A stretch of 20,874 nucleotides of DNA from Candidatus Azambacteria bacterium. Its GTDB lineage: Bacteria > Patescibacteriota > Minisyncoccia > GWC2-36-17 > WO2-46-25. The stretch spans positions 1 through 20,874 of the forward strand of contig JANLHQ010000003.1 of the NCBI GenBank assembly GCA_024654415.1. Reading direction: 5' to 3'. The position numbers and the translations under genes were made by a program. Of the stretch, positions 13,980 through 20,874 are shown one piece after another (the first letter of the stretch is position 1; each line of letters opens with the position of its first letter). The notes below the pieces were generated by a model that saw nothing but the letters and a program-made list of their open reading frames with translations, was not told where the DNA came from and did no database searches.

Positions 13980-15691
13980 AAATAAACGTAATTAAAAAAC
14001 GACTCGGGAAAGCGCATATTTGTTTGTTTGCAATCATTTTTGTTGCGTTACTTTTTAGAGTTATGTGGCTCACCAATGGTGACATGGTTTCTGATGATGC
14101 GTTGTACTCTTTCAGGGCGTTGGGATGGTTTGATTATTTAGGAGGAGGAAATCAAACCACACCAATACAATGGTTCGGCGAGATTCCTTGGTGGGGAAAT
14201 TTATCCTTTCATGATGCGCCACCACTGGTATTTGCAGTGCAACGATTCTTTTTTAGCATTTTTGGTGATACCGTGTTTGCTGCAAAATTACCCTTTGCTC
14301 TTGCGGGTTCCTTGCTTATGCCGTTGCTCTACTTTTCTTTTCGTACATTCAAAGAAAAGAAAATGGCTTTATTTGCCGCATTCATGCTCGCCATATCTTC
14401 GTATGCGCTATGGATAAGCCGAGTGGGATATCTTGAGGGCGTGGAGATGGTTTTTGTTGTGCTTAGCTTTTTCTTTTTTGTGAGGTATTTAAAATATGAA
14501 AAGCGTTGGCAGTTGATAGGGTGGGGCGCGGCCGCAGGTCTCGCGTTGCTCTCTAAATATACCGCCATTTTTATTATTCCCGCCGGTATATTATATGTGC
14601 TTGTGTGGCGGCGCGACATATTCAAGAGGCGCGAATTATGGTTTGCGGGCCTCGCGTTTTTTATTGTGCTCACCCCTCTTATTGTATACAACGCAAACGT
14701 GTATATGGCGAAGGGGCATTTTGATGCCGCACTCTCTTCCATGGTCGGCATGCATCCCGAGGACTTTCGTCTCATTGCGGCTCGTGGCATAAGTACCGCG
14801 TTCTCAGGAAACGCCATAGCCATCGTAAAAATATTTTCCGAAACATCTTCTCTGCCCTTTTTCCTACTCATTATGCTTTCTACGGTATATCTTGCTGTGA
14901 AGGCGACGCGGAAGAAAAACGACCCGCTAGAGGCGTTTTTGCTCGTAAACATCGCTATGGGATTCGCGATGTTCCTATTTGTTGGCGCGGCCAGTCGTTT
15001 TATTGTGATCCTCGTACCACTCCTTGTTGCATCTGCCGCTATTTTTGTTTTTGATGCGAGAAAGTGGTTAGTGACAAAACGCGCGGTACTCGCGCATGCT
15101 TTTGTTGCGGTGATTATAGTGGTATGCGCAGGGGAGATATTCTATGCGCTTAATACTAATATTTTTATTACCCCAATAGGGAGGGAGGGTGTCACTTATT
15201 CCGCTCAGCGTTTTTCTAATTATGGCTTCAATGAGTTGGATGCCTATGTGCGAAATACTATATTTCCTATTTTGCCGCATCGATCGCGCCCAACAAAGAA
15301 AAATGAAATGGGGCGCATAGATATTAGCACTCTTCAAAAAAAAGAAGTGGTGTTTTTTGACGAGACAATTAATTGGTTCGCATATTCCTGGTATCTTCAG
15401 CGTTACCTGACGTATTACCATCTGCCAGTTATTTCATTTTATAATCACATGAAATCGCTTCCACAAGATACTGATGCATTTGTCTCTCTTCGACAGGCAG
15501 GATTTCAGGGGGTATACTATATCTTCAGCGCAACCACAGATGTATTGGATCTGGTAAAAATAGAAACTGGCGTTATGCGCGGAATGGAAATTTCTTTTGC
15601 AAACTATCTAGACGAAAAGAAGTTTGCAATTGAAGAGATAAAAAATAAAAAAGGCGATACCGCATTTATAATTTATTACATACCGTTATGA
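13976..15691 (+). CDS. GT39-family (PMT/ArnT-like) integral membrane glycosyltransferase
   Basis: The 571-residue protein has a large N-terminal membrane domain of about ten or more helices and a C-terminal extracytoplasmic part of about 170 residues. In the first outer loop the acidic pair of MVSDDALYS provides the catalytic aspartate expected in GT39/PMT_2 enzymes, and HDAPPLVF matches their H-x-P-P-L element. LWISRVGYLEGVEM and LLSKYTAIFIIPA are typical of ArnT-like proteins. Such enzymes take a sugar from a polyprenyl phosphate and attach it to proteins or lipids outside the membrane. The gene is coupled by ATGA to the preceding polyprenol-phosphate mannose synthase, which suggests the donor is polyprenyl-phosphate mannose. 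ATG 13976 was chosen for that coupling; an upstream ATG at 13931 would overlap the previous gene by 49 bases. UMP kinase follows with a second ATGA overlap. Confidence 0.8.
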   Translation: MKINVIKKRLGKAHICLFAIIFVALLFRVMWLTNGDMVSDDALYSFRALGWFDYLGGGNQTTPIQWFGEIPWWGNLSFHDAPPLVFAVQRFFFSIFGDTVFAAKLPFALAGSLLMPLLYFSFRTFKEKKMALFAAFMLAISSYALWISRVGYLEGVEMVFVVLSFFFFVRYLKYEKRWQLIGWGAAAGLALLSKYTAIFIIPAGILYVLVWRRDIFKRRELWFAGLAFFIVLTPLIVYNANVYMAKGHFDAALSSMVGMHPEDFRLIAARGISTAFSGNAIAIVKIFSETSSLPFFLLIMLSTVYLAVKATRKKNDPLEAFLLVNIAMGFAMFLFVGAASRFIVILVPLLVASAAIFVFDARKWLVTKRAVLAHAFVAVIIVVCAGEIFYALNTNIFITPIGREGVTYSAQRFSNYGFNELDAYVRNTIFPILPHRSRPTKKNEMGRIDISTLQKKEVVFFDETINWFAYSWYLQRYLTYYHLPVISFYNHMKSLPQDTDAFVSLRQAGFQGVYYIFSATTDVLDLVKIETGVMRGMEISFANYLDEKKFAIEEIKNKKGDTAFIIYYIPL

Positions 15692-16404
15692 AGAAATATA
15701 AGCGAGTACTATTGAAGCTTTCCGGTGAGGCATTACTCGGAGCCCACCCTTATGGGATCGACCCTAAGATCGCGACGGTGATCGCGCGACAAGTAAAAAA
15801 AGTGGTTGCATCAGGCGTGGAGGTGGCGATTGTTATTGGCGGAGGAAATATCTTCCGGGGATATCAGGCGACAGCTGAAAATAGCAAAATGGACAGGGCT
15901 ACCGCCGATTATATGGGGATGCTTGCGACAGTGATGAATGCCCTCGCGCTTGAAGATGCATTTAAGGGCGAGCAGATCGATACACGGGTACAAAGCGCTA
16001 TTACAATGCCACAGATTGCTGAGGGGTACATTCGTAAAAAAGCAATCACACACCTTAAAAAAGGGCGCGTGGTGATCTTTGCGGCGGGTACGGGGAACCC
16101 GTATTTTTCGACCGACACAGCGGCTGCATTACGCGCGCTTGAGATCCGCGCGGACATTCTAATGAAAGCAACGAAGGTAGATGGTGTGTATGATAAAGAC
16201 CCGGCACGCTACCCACTCGCTAAAAAAATCGCCCGCCTTTCGTATCATGATGTGGTGGTAAAGAAGTTGCAGGTGATGGATATGCCGGCAATTACGCTCG
16301 CAATGGAGAATGAACTACCCGTACTCGTGTTCAATATTTTTAAAAAAGACAGTATTGTGAAAGCTGTGAAGGGGCAGAAGGTGGGGTCACTCATTACTTC
16401 GTAG
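15688..16404 (+). CDS. pyrH: UMP kinase
   Basis: At 238 residues this is a standard bacterial UMP kinase, which phosphorylates UMP to UDP with ATP as a hexameric cytoplasmic enzyme of the amino-acid-kinase fold. The motifs are present in order: RVLLKLSGEAL, VAIVIGGGNIFRG, DYMGMLATVMNALAL (UMP site), GTGNPYFSTDTAAALRA and DGVYDKDP. It begins inside the ATGA at the end of the GT39 gene. Usually pyrH sits with tsf and frr; here frr is not downstream, and instead a strong promoter for a regulatory gene begins just after the TAG. UDP made here feeds nucleotide and UDP-sugar pools, but the link to the neighbouring mannosyltransferases is probably only transcriptional. Confidence 0.96.
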   Translation: MKKYKRVLLKLSGEALLGAHPYGIDPKIATVIARQVKKVVASGVEVAIVIGGGNIFRGYQATAENSKMDRATADYMGMLATVMNALALEDAFKGEQIDTRVQSAITMPQIAEGYIRKKAITHLKKGRVVIFAAGTGNPYFSTDTAAALRALEIRADILMKATKVDGVYDKDPARYPLAKKIARLSYHDVVVKKLQVMDMPAITLAMENELPVLVFNIFKKDSIVKAVKGQKVGSLITS

Positions 16405-16411
16405 AGGGTAC

Positions 16412-16440
16412 TTGACTAAAAATTGATGTTGTGCTATCTT
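16412..16440 (+). promoter_or_regulatory. Sigma70-type promoter for the sigma-like/HARE-HTH gene
   Basis: TTGACT (16412-16417; five of six consensus bases) and TATCTT (16435-16440; four of six) are separated by exactly 17 bases. The predicted start near 16447 gives a leader of about 18 bases before ATG 16465. Because this promoter lies downstream of the in-frame ATG at 16423, it argues for the later start. Confidence 0.6.
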
Positions 16441-16464
16441 TGGAGTATTACAAGAAATACAACC

Positions 16465-17541
16465 ATGGCAACGAAGACAACGAACGCAAAAACTGTCAAT
16501 GTAAACGTCAATATTCCGAAACTCATCACGGTACTTCTTTCGCCGTTGCCAGAGCGACAGCGCGATGTCGTTACAAAACGATATGGCTTGAAAGACGGCA
16601 AGCGACGGACGCTTGAAGAAATTGGCGGGCACTACAAAATCACCCGCGAGCGGGTGCGCCAGATCGAAAATGACGCAAAATCAGCGCTTCTTGAGTCGGA
16701 ACACATGGCAAAATTCGATCCGTTCTACGAGCAAATGATCGAGCACTTCACCGCGCATGGCGGAATGCGCCCTGAGCATCGGTTATTTGACGAAGATGCA
16801 CGGAAAATATTTTCTGCTACACTCGAGAAAGAAATCGCCCGAGCGTATCTTCATTTTCTATTATCACTCCACGAGCAATTTGTGCGCCATCCGGAAAATG
16901 AGAAGTTTCATTCAATATGGGCGTTGAAGGATATAAACCCCTCTACAGTGAAGGGAATGCTTGAAAAGGTGGAAAAACAGCTTCGCGAACACAAAGAGAC
17001 CGTATCAAAGGAGCAGGTGCTTTCGTGGCTTGCTGAATTAAGTGATGAAAAAAAAGATCATGTGCTTGAGTCGCATCTCGCGGCATCAAAAGCTATCGAC
17101 ACAAACGTCTATGGTGAATACGGGCTGGCCCATTGGCCGGAAATCAATACGCGTGGCGTGAGAGATAAGGCATACCTCGTGCTAAAAAAACACGCTCGCC
17201 CAATGCATTTTAAAGAGATTGTTGATCATATCAATAAAACGTTTGCTTTGAAGCGAGAGGCGCACCCACAAACCGTGCATAACGAGCTTATTAAAAACAA
17301 TCGTTTTGTTCTTGTTGGGCGGGGGATGTACGCACTTTCTGATTGGGGGTATCAACCAGGCAAAGTACATGATGTGCTTATGCGTGTGTTGAGCGATGCG
17401 ACAAAACCACTTTCAAAAGAAGAAATCATTGATGCGGTGCTTAAAGAAAGGAATGTAAAGCTCAATACCATTCTTCTTAATCTACAGAATAAAACGAACT
17501 TCGAGAAAACAGGGGACGGGAAATTCTCGCTCAGGCGGTAG
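16465..17541 (+). CDS. Free-standing sigma region 4-like protein with HARE-HTH domain
   Basis: From ATG 16465 the protein has 358 residues. After a polar tail, LSPLPERQRDVVTKRYGL and then TLEEIGGHYKITRERVRQIE reproduce sigma70 region 4, the part that contacts the -35 box; regions 2 and 3 are absent. The central 150 residues are helical and unfamiliar. The segment RDKAYLVLKKHARPMHFKEI through NRFVLVGRGMYALSDWGY is a HARE-HTH winged helix, as in RNA polymerase delta subunit (RpoE of Firmicutes). A second winged-helix-like segment (VLSDATKPLSKEEIIDAVL) ends it. It is probably a transcription factor that binds promoter DNA or RNA polymerase. It has its own promoter. The start was chosen because that promoter overlaps the longer version. 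Domain calls are good; function is inferred. Confidence 0.75.
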   Translation: MATKTTNAKTVNVNVNIPKLITVLLSPLPERQRDVVTKRYGLKDGKRRTLEEIGGHYKITRERVRQIENDAKSALLESEHMAKFDPFYEQMIEHFTAHGGMRPEHRLFDEDARKIFSATLEKEIARAYLHFLLSLHEQFVRHPENEKFHSIWALKDINPSTVKGMLEKVEKQLREHKETVSKEQVLSWLAELSDEKKDHVLESHLAASKAIDTNVYGEYGLAHWPEINTRGVRDKAYLVLKKHARPMHFKEIVDHINKTFALKREAHPQTVHNELIKNNRFVLVGRGMYALSDWGYQPGKVHDVLMRVLSDATKPLSKEEIIDAVLKERNVKLNTILLNLQNKTNFEKTGDGKFSLRR

Positions 17542-17559
17542 ACGGGTTCGATTAAAAAA

Positions 17560-18834
17560 ATGGTTCCAAAAGAACTACTCAGCGTATTGCAATTTATGTA
17601 TCAGTGGGGATGGATGGCGGCACCAGTCGTCCTTTTTTTCGTATGGAGGGGCGTGTGGTTGAAATGGGTACAGAAAGGATATGCAGAGAAGGCAGAATGG
17701 ATAACCTTAGAGCTTAAAATTCCACATGGTGTGGAGCGTACTCCGAAAGTAATGGAGCAGGTATTTGGAGGGCTCCATGCAGCGCATAAGCCATCAATAA
17801 ATTTTAAAGAGAAATGGTGGGACGGAAAACACCAATTATATATCTCAATGGAGATTGCTGGCATTGGCGGAGCCATTCATTTTTATGTGCGTACACCGCG
17901 TGAGTTTCAGAAAATCATTGAATCACAGATCTACGCGCAATATAAAGACTCAGAAATCACTGAAGTGACCGATTATATGACCGGCCTTCCTTTGGATATT
18001 CCCAATAAAACATACGACTTATTTGGGATGGAGCTTATGTTTACTAAGGATGATGCATATCCAATACGAACGTATCGGTTTTTTGAAGAACCGTCGACGG
18101 AGAAAAAATATATCGACCCGCTTGCATCGCTCATGGAGGTGCTTGGCGAACTTAAGCAAGGTGAGCAGATTTGGCTTCAGTATTTGATAAAACCCGTGGG
18201 GACAGAGTGGCAGAAGAAGGGACAACACCTCATTGATCGACTTATCGGAAAAAAGGATGCAAAAGGTGCGTCATCGAATGTCGTGGAGGAGGTGTTTCAA
18301 TTTTTCTATGATCTAGTTGCCGCGGTTGCTCTCGGAGAAATTTCACAAGGGTCCCCAGAAAAAAAAGAAGAAAAGCCAAAACCAGAAACAATGATGATGC
18401 ATCTGTCGCCCGGTATGAAAGATGTTATTGCGGCACTTGAGGAAAGTATTTCTAAGCATGGGTTTGAGGTGGTTATTAGGATAGTGTATATCGCGCGCCG
18501 CGAGATATTTGATCGCTCGAATATTGCCGCAACATTCGGGTCATTTAAGCAGTTTTCAACGTATAATTTGAATGGGTTTAAGCCGAATAGCAAAGTAATT
18601 CCTGCTATTAATTATGTGTTTAAAAAGAAGCGTGAGTATATGCGAAAGCGTCGGCTCTACATGTGGGCGCGAGGGAGAGAATTCACACAAATACCCGCAC
18701 AAAAAAAGATGATTTTGAATACCGAGGAGCTCGCAACTATTTATCATGTTCCGTCAGTGGTGCTTGAGGTTCCTATGCTCGCACGCATCGCGGCAAAGAA
18801 AGCAGAGCCACCACCACACCTCCCTACGTTGTAA
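17560..18834 (+). CDS. Single-pass membrane protein paired with a VirD4-like ATPase, function unknown
   Basis: This 424-residue protein has one membrane helix near the N-terminus (about residues 9-30), then a long soluble region with a mixed alpha/beta pattern. A charged, low-complexity linker (GSPEKKEEKPKPE, about residues 265-280) divides it in two, and a proline-rich tail (EPPPHLP) ends it. I see no catalytic motif. I recall this protein type beside VirD4/HerA-like ATPases in Patescibacteria genomes, and the ATPase gene follows here after a 289-base gap. It may be the membrane platform for that ATPase. It begins 18 bases after the previous gene without a clear Shine-Dalgarno site. The family may correspond to an uncharacterised DUF, but I cannot name it with certainty. 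Confidence 0.6.
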   Translation: MVPKELLSVLQFMYQWGWMAAPVVLFFVWRGVWLKWVQKGYAEKAEWITLELKIPHGVERTPKVMEQVFGGLHAAHKPSINFKEKWWDGKHQLYISMEIAGIGGAIHFYVRTPREFQKIIESQIYAQYKDSEITEVTDYMTGLPLDIPNKTYDLFGMELMFTKDDAYPIRTYRFFEEPSTEKKYIDPLASLMEVLGELKQGEQIWLQYLIKPVGTEWQKKGQHLIDRLIGKKDAKGASSNVVEEVFQFFYDLVAAVALGEISQGSPEKKEEKPKPETMMMHLSPGMKDVIAALEESISKHGFEVVIRIVYIARREIFDRSNIAATFGSFKQFSTYNLNGFKPNSKVIPAINYVFKKKREYMRKRRLYMWARGREFTQIPAQKKMILNTEELATIYHVPSVVLEVPMLARIAAKKAEPPPHLPTL

Positions 18835-18892
18835 GCGCAGTGTAGACGTGCGATAATACAAGAACTCATCTTAAAAATACATCCTAGCCGCG

Positions 18893-18991
18893 TTCTTGAG
18901 CGATTTTCTTTTCTCGCAAGGCGCGACGAGGAAAGGGTAATTATAGTACCATGACGAGGAGCAACAAAGCGAGGAATGAAAATCGCCAGAA
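18893..18991 (+). other. Internal hairpin A of the palindromic element
   Basis: The arms GCGATTTTCTTTTCTCGC (18900-18917) and GCGAGGAATGAAAATCGC (18969-18986) form 16 Watson-Crick pairs, one G-U pair as RNA and one T-T mismatch. Beyond a small internal loop, TTCT (18893-18896) pairs with AGAA (18988-18991). The apical loop of 51 bases contains GACGAGGA twice (18925-18932, 18953-18960 with a T before ACGAGGA) and GGTA/TACC (18936-18939, 18947-18950). Confidence 0.7.
18940..18967 (-). promoter_or_regulatory. Possible leftward promoter inside the palindromic element
   Basis: On the minus strand, TTGTTG (plus coordinates 18962-18967) lies 16 bases before a perfect TATAAT (18940-18945). Transcription would start near 18933 and run leftward, antisense to the end of the upstream membrane-protein gene. 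The -35 matches only three of six bases, and no leftward gene is seen, so this is a weak call. Confidence 0.3.
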
Positions 18992-19006
18992 CCCGTAGGG
19001 ATATGG

Positions 19007-19093
19007 CCATGCTGCGCCGGGTACCGCGTCGCTCCTCCTTGAAGTAGTAAAAACTACTCCTTCGTCGTCGCTCCTTGTCCCGACACAGCATGG
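19007..19093 (+). other. Internal hairpin B of the palindromic element
   Basis: CCATGCTG (19007-19014) pairs with CAGCATGG (19086-19093), and after a 3 x 3 internal loop CGGG (19018-19021) pairs with CCCG (19079-19082). At its tip AGTAGT-AAAA-ACTACT (19043-19058) forms a perfect 6-bp stem with a 4-base loop. The sides carry a direct repeat CGTCGCTCCT (19027-19036 and 19066-19075). Confidence 0.65.
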
Positions 19094-19108
19094 ACACGTA
19101 TCGCGGCT

Positions 19109-19114
19109 GGAGGT
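19109..19114 (+). promoter_or_regulatory. Ribosome binding site GGAGGT within the palindrome arm
   Basis: GGAGGT lies 9 bases before ATG 19124 and decides that start over ATG 19142. Four of its bases and the ATG itself fall in the closing stem of the palindromic element, so a transcript that includes the left arm would hide both from the ribosome. Confidence 0.65.
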
Positions 19115-19123
19115 ATTTTTAAG

Positions 19124-20874
19124 ATGAGTTCCAACTTTTATATGCAAGACAACATCGTCCCATTTGCAAAAACAAATTTCCGAAACCAGAGTAAGGTTTT
19201 TGGTATTAAAACCGCGGATCGTCGAAATCACATGTATGTGATCGGAAAAACCGGTACCGGTAAAACCACGCTCCTTCGGAATATGATGATCTCGGATATT
19301 CTTGCGGGCAACGGTGTTGCCGTTGTAGATCCACACGGAGAGTTTGCGGAATCCATTCTTGATTATGTACCAGAAAGTCGCATTAAGGATGTCGTGTATT
19401 TTAACCCTGCTGATCTTGATTATCCCATTGCGTTTAATGCGGTTGAGCGAGTTGGGGTGAAAGAGCGCCACCTCGTATCATCTGGCCTCATTTCGATTTT
19501 CAAAAAAATATGGGCGGACTCATGGGGGCCACGGCTTGAATACGTGCTGCGAAACGCTATCCTTGCTCTTCTTGAACAGCCCGACAGCACGCTTCTAGGC
19601 GTGATGCGTATCTTGTCAGATAAAGAATATCGCAAGAAAGCGATCGAAAATGTCACCGACCCGGTGGTACGACAATTTTGGGTTGATGAGTTTGGTAAGT
19701 ATTCCTCAAAGTTTGAGGTGGAGGCGGTCGCGCCGATTCAAAACAAAGTCGGACAATTTCTTACTAACCCGATGATCCGTAATATTGTCGGCCAGCAAAA
19801 ATCCAGTATTCACATGCGGCAGATTATGGATGAAAAAAAGATCCTTATCATGAATCTTTCAAAGGGAAGGGTGGGAGAGGATTCCTCTATGCTTATGGGG
19901 GCGATGTTGATCACGAAGATCCAGCAAGCGGCGATGTCGCGTATCGATGTGGAGAATGAAAGCGATCGAGCTGATTTTTATTTGTATGTTGATGAGTTCC
20001 AGAATTTCGCAACCGAGTCGTTTGCCGGCATTCTTTCCGAGGCGCGTAAATATCGGCTCGATCTAACGCTTGCGCACCAATACGTCGCACAGCTTGATGA
20101 AGAGGTGCGTGATGCAGTGGTTGGTAATGCGGGGACGCTCATCACCTTTCGTATCGGTGCCGACGATGCTGAATTTTTCGAAAAAGAATTTTCACCCGAG
20201 ATTATGGCACTTGATCTGGTGAATTTACCCAACCAAAAAATTTACTTGAAACTAATGATTGACGGGGTAACCTCCCGCGCGTTTTCAGCAAACACGTTAG
20301 CCCCGATGCCAAAACCAGAAAAAAGTTTTAAAGATGAGATCATTAAATATTCACGCGAGACATATGGCACGTCACGCATTGATGTGGAAAATGAGATCAG
20401 AGAATGGAGTGCTCCGGTAGAGGCCGCCATCGCACCACGCCATCAGGCAGGTACCGCTGTAGCGCCAGGGCTTGTTGATGCGCCCGAACGAAAAGAAGAT
20501 AAGGGTGACCTGACGTTTTATGATGCCGTATGTGCGAATTGCGCAAAGGAAATACAAGTGCCATTTATGCCTGATCCAAAACGGCACACATATTGCAAAA
20601 CATGTTTACCGGCAATGAAGGCAAAAGCCGCAAAAAAGAAAGAAATGGCGGTTGAGCGCTCAGAAGAATCTCTTCCTGAGTCAGTTGCCCCCGCAATACC
20701 AATAGCGTCTCTCGGTGATGCATTACAAGGTACTCCGCAGAAGTTTAGCACTCAGAAAAGAGAGACAGATAAAGAAAAGAAACAGCGAAAAGGTCCTGAT
20801 GTCATGGGACTGCGTGACATACTCGCACAGTCACTCGAGGGGATGAATCATTCTCCGCTAAAAGACGCGCATCC
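19124..20874 (+). CDS. VirD4/HerA-like ATPase with C-terminal CxxC zinc ribbon (3' end outside the window)
   Basis: The frame is open from ATG 19124 to the window end (583 complete codons). After a short lead-in with FGIKTADRRNHMYVIGKTGTGKTTLL, Walker A K47 is clear. VVDPHGEF (residues 67-74) is the conserved element of TraD/VirD4 and DUF87-type ATPases, and Walker B is YVDEFQNF (D290, E291), followed by SEARKYRLDLTLAHQY, the TraG/TraM-recognition pattern. Unlike classic VirD4 it has no N-terminal membrane helices; the upstream membrane protein may supply them. Near residues 470-494 the cysteines C470, C473, C491 and C494 form a CxxC-x17-CxxC zinc ribbon, followed by lysine-rich, low-complexity sequence. 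It probably pumps DNA or protein at the membrane, perhaps in conjugation, pilus-associated transfer or uptake. Start and ribosome binding site lie in the arm of the palindromic element. The C-terminus is unseen. Confidence 0.82.
   Translation, partial: MSSNFYMQDNIVPFAKTNFRNQSKVFGIKTADRRNHMYVIGKTGTGKTTLLRNMMISDILAGNGVAVVDPHGEFAESILDYVPESRIKDVVYFNPADLDYPIAFNAVERVGVKERHLVSSGLISIFKKIWADSWGPRLEYVLRNAILALLEQPDSTLLGVMRILSDKEYRKKAIENVTDPVVRQFWVDEFGKYSSKFEVEAVAPIQNKVGQFLTNPMIRNIVGQQKSSIHMRQIMDEKKILIMNLSKGRVGEDSSMLMGAMLITKIQQAAMSRIDVENESDRADFYLYVDEFQNFATESFAGILSEARKYRLDLTLAHQYVAQLDEEVRDAVVGNAGTLITFRIGADDAEFFEKEFSPEIMALDLVNLPNQKIYLKLMIDGVTSRAFSANTLAPMPKPEKSFKDEIIKYSRETYGTSRIDVENEIREWSAPVEAAIAPRHQAGTAVAPGLVDAPERKEDKGDLTFYDAVCANCAKEIQVPFMPDPKRHTYCKTCLPAMKAKAAKKKEMAVERSEESLPESVAPAIPIASLGDALQGTPQKFSTQKRETDKEKKQRKGPDVMGLRDILAQSLEGMNHSPLKDAH

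Larger units (their letters stand above)
18862..19131. repeat. Nested palindromic element, about 270 bp, between the membrane protein and ATPase genes
   Basis: The 289-base gap (18835-19123) holds no convincing gene but is highly structured. Its outer arms are a perfect 18-base inverted repeat, AACTCATCTTAAAAATAC at 18863-18880 and its complement at 19113-19130, extended by one pair outward. Inward, after one mismatch, TCC pairs with GGA, one T is bulged, and AGCCGCG (18886-18892) pairs with CGCGGCT (19102-19108), giving about 29 pairs in all. Inside are two independent hairpins (18893-18991 and 19007-19093). The left interior is purine-rich where the right is pyrimidine-rich, so the loops can also pair (GAGGAGC 18956-18962 with GCTCCTC 19031-19037). 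The right arm contains the ribosome binding site and ATG of the ATPase gene. It could be a regulatory RNA or a MITE-like mobile unit. No flush target-site duplication is seen. Confidence 0.8.

Noticed and set aside
16423..16464. Upstream ATG at 16423 for the sigma-like gene
   Set aside because: The -10 box of the best promoter in the window lies downstream of it, and the added residues are unlike the rest of the protein.
18835..19123. A tRNA, known riboswitch or CRISPR repeat in the gap
   Set aside because: No cloverleaf with a T-loop GTTCRA or CCA end, no regularly spaced repeats, and no riboswitch core I recognise; the inverted-repeat description fits better.
18855..19140. Target-site duplication flanking the palindrome
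   Set aside because: Bases directly outside the arms (ATACAA before, CAACTT after) do not match, so insertion cannot be shown from this sequence.
18744..19471. Minus-strand reading frames of 117 and 176 codons across the palindromic region
   Set aside because: They run through the inverted repeats and opposite the well-supported ATPase gene, show biased arginine/serine composition and no motif; they are shadows.

Overview
This window looks like a piece of a bacterial chromosome from the candidate phyla radiation (Patescibacteria, probably a Parcubacteria-type lineage). That is an inference from content: a short RmlA-type nucleotidyltransferase, a free-standing sigma region 4 / HARE-HTH protein, a membrane-anchored double-AAA Clp-like ATPase, and a VirD4-like ATPase paired with an uncharacterised single-pass membrane protein. 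The genetic code looks standard: TAA, TAG and TGA all end intact genes. Genes are tightly packed, often overlapping by 4 bases (ATGA), and many lack a clear Shine-Dalgarno site. No rRNA, tRNA, CRISPR array or transposase was recognised.

Region 1 (1-8329) is a surface-glycan locus, visibly more AT-rich than the rest. On the plus strand it holds the tail of a family 2 glycosyltransferase, a glycosyltransferase-like/cupin fusion, a four-gene sugar-activation cassette (SIS isomerase, Rpe-type 3-epimerase, fused nucleotidyltransferase-kinase, KdsC-like HAD phosphatase), an FkbM methyltransferase and a capsule-type C-methyltransferase-like protein. A Wzx-type flippase follows on the minus strand. 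The cassette has every activity class needed to isomerise, epimerise, phosphorylate, dephosphorylate and nucleotide-activate a sugar, as in GDP-heptose synthesis, but with an extra epimerase and a different kinase fold. The sugar is unknown.

Region 2 (8330-10296) has a divergent promoter region with a perfect 6-bp palindrome, an RmlA-like gene cut by one in-frame TAG, an AbiEii-type toxin-antitoxin pair with a likely leaderless start, and a 45-codon ORF behind the best Shine-Dalgarno sequence I found.

Region 3 (10297-16404) is plus-strand: a small membrane protein, the Clp-like ATPase whose first AAA domain has lost its catalytic residues, a polyprenol-phosphate-mannose synthase, a GT39 mannosyltransferase and UMP kinase, the last three chained by 4-base overlaps. 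The two mannose genes suggest export and transfer of mannose to proteins or glycans outside the membrane.

Region 4 (16405-20874) starts with a good sigma70-type promoter driving the sigma-like/HARE-HTH protein. An uncharacterised membrane protein and, running off the window end, a VirD4/HerA-like ATPase with a C-terminal zinc ribbon follow. Between these two lies the most striking non-coding signal: a nested palindrome of about 270 bp with a near-29-bp closing stem and two internal hairpins. Its right arm contains the ribosome binding site and start codon of the ATPase gene.
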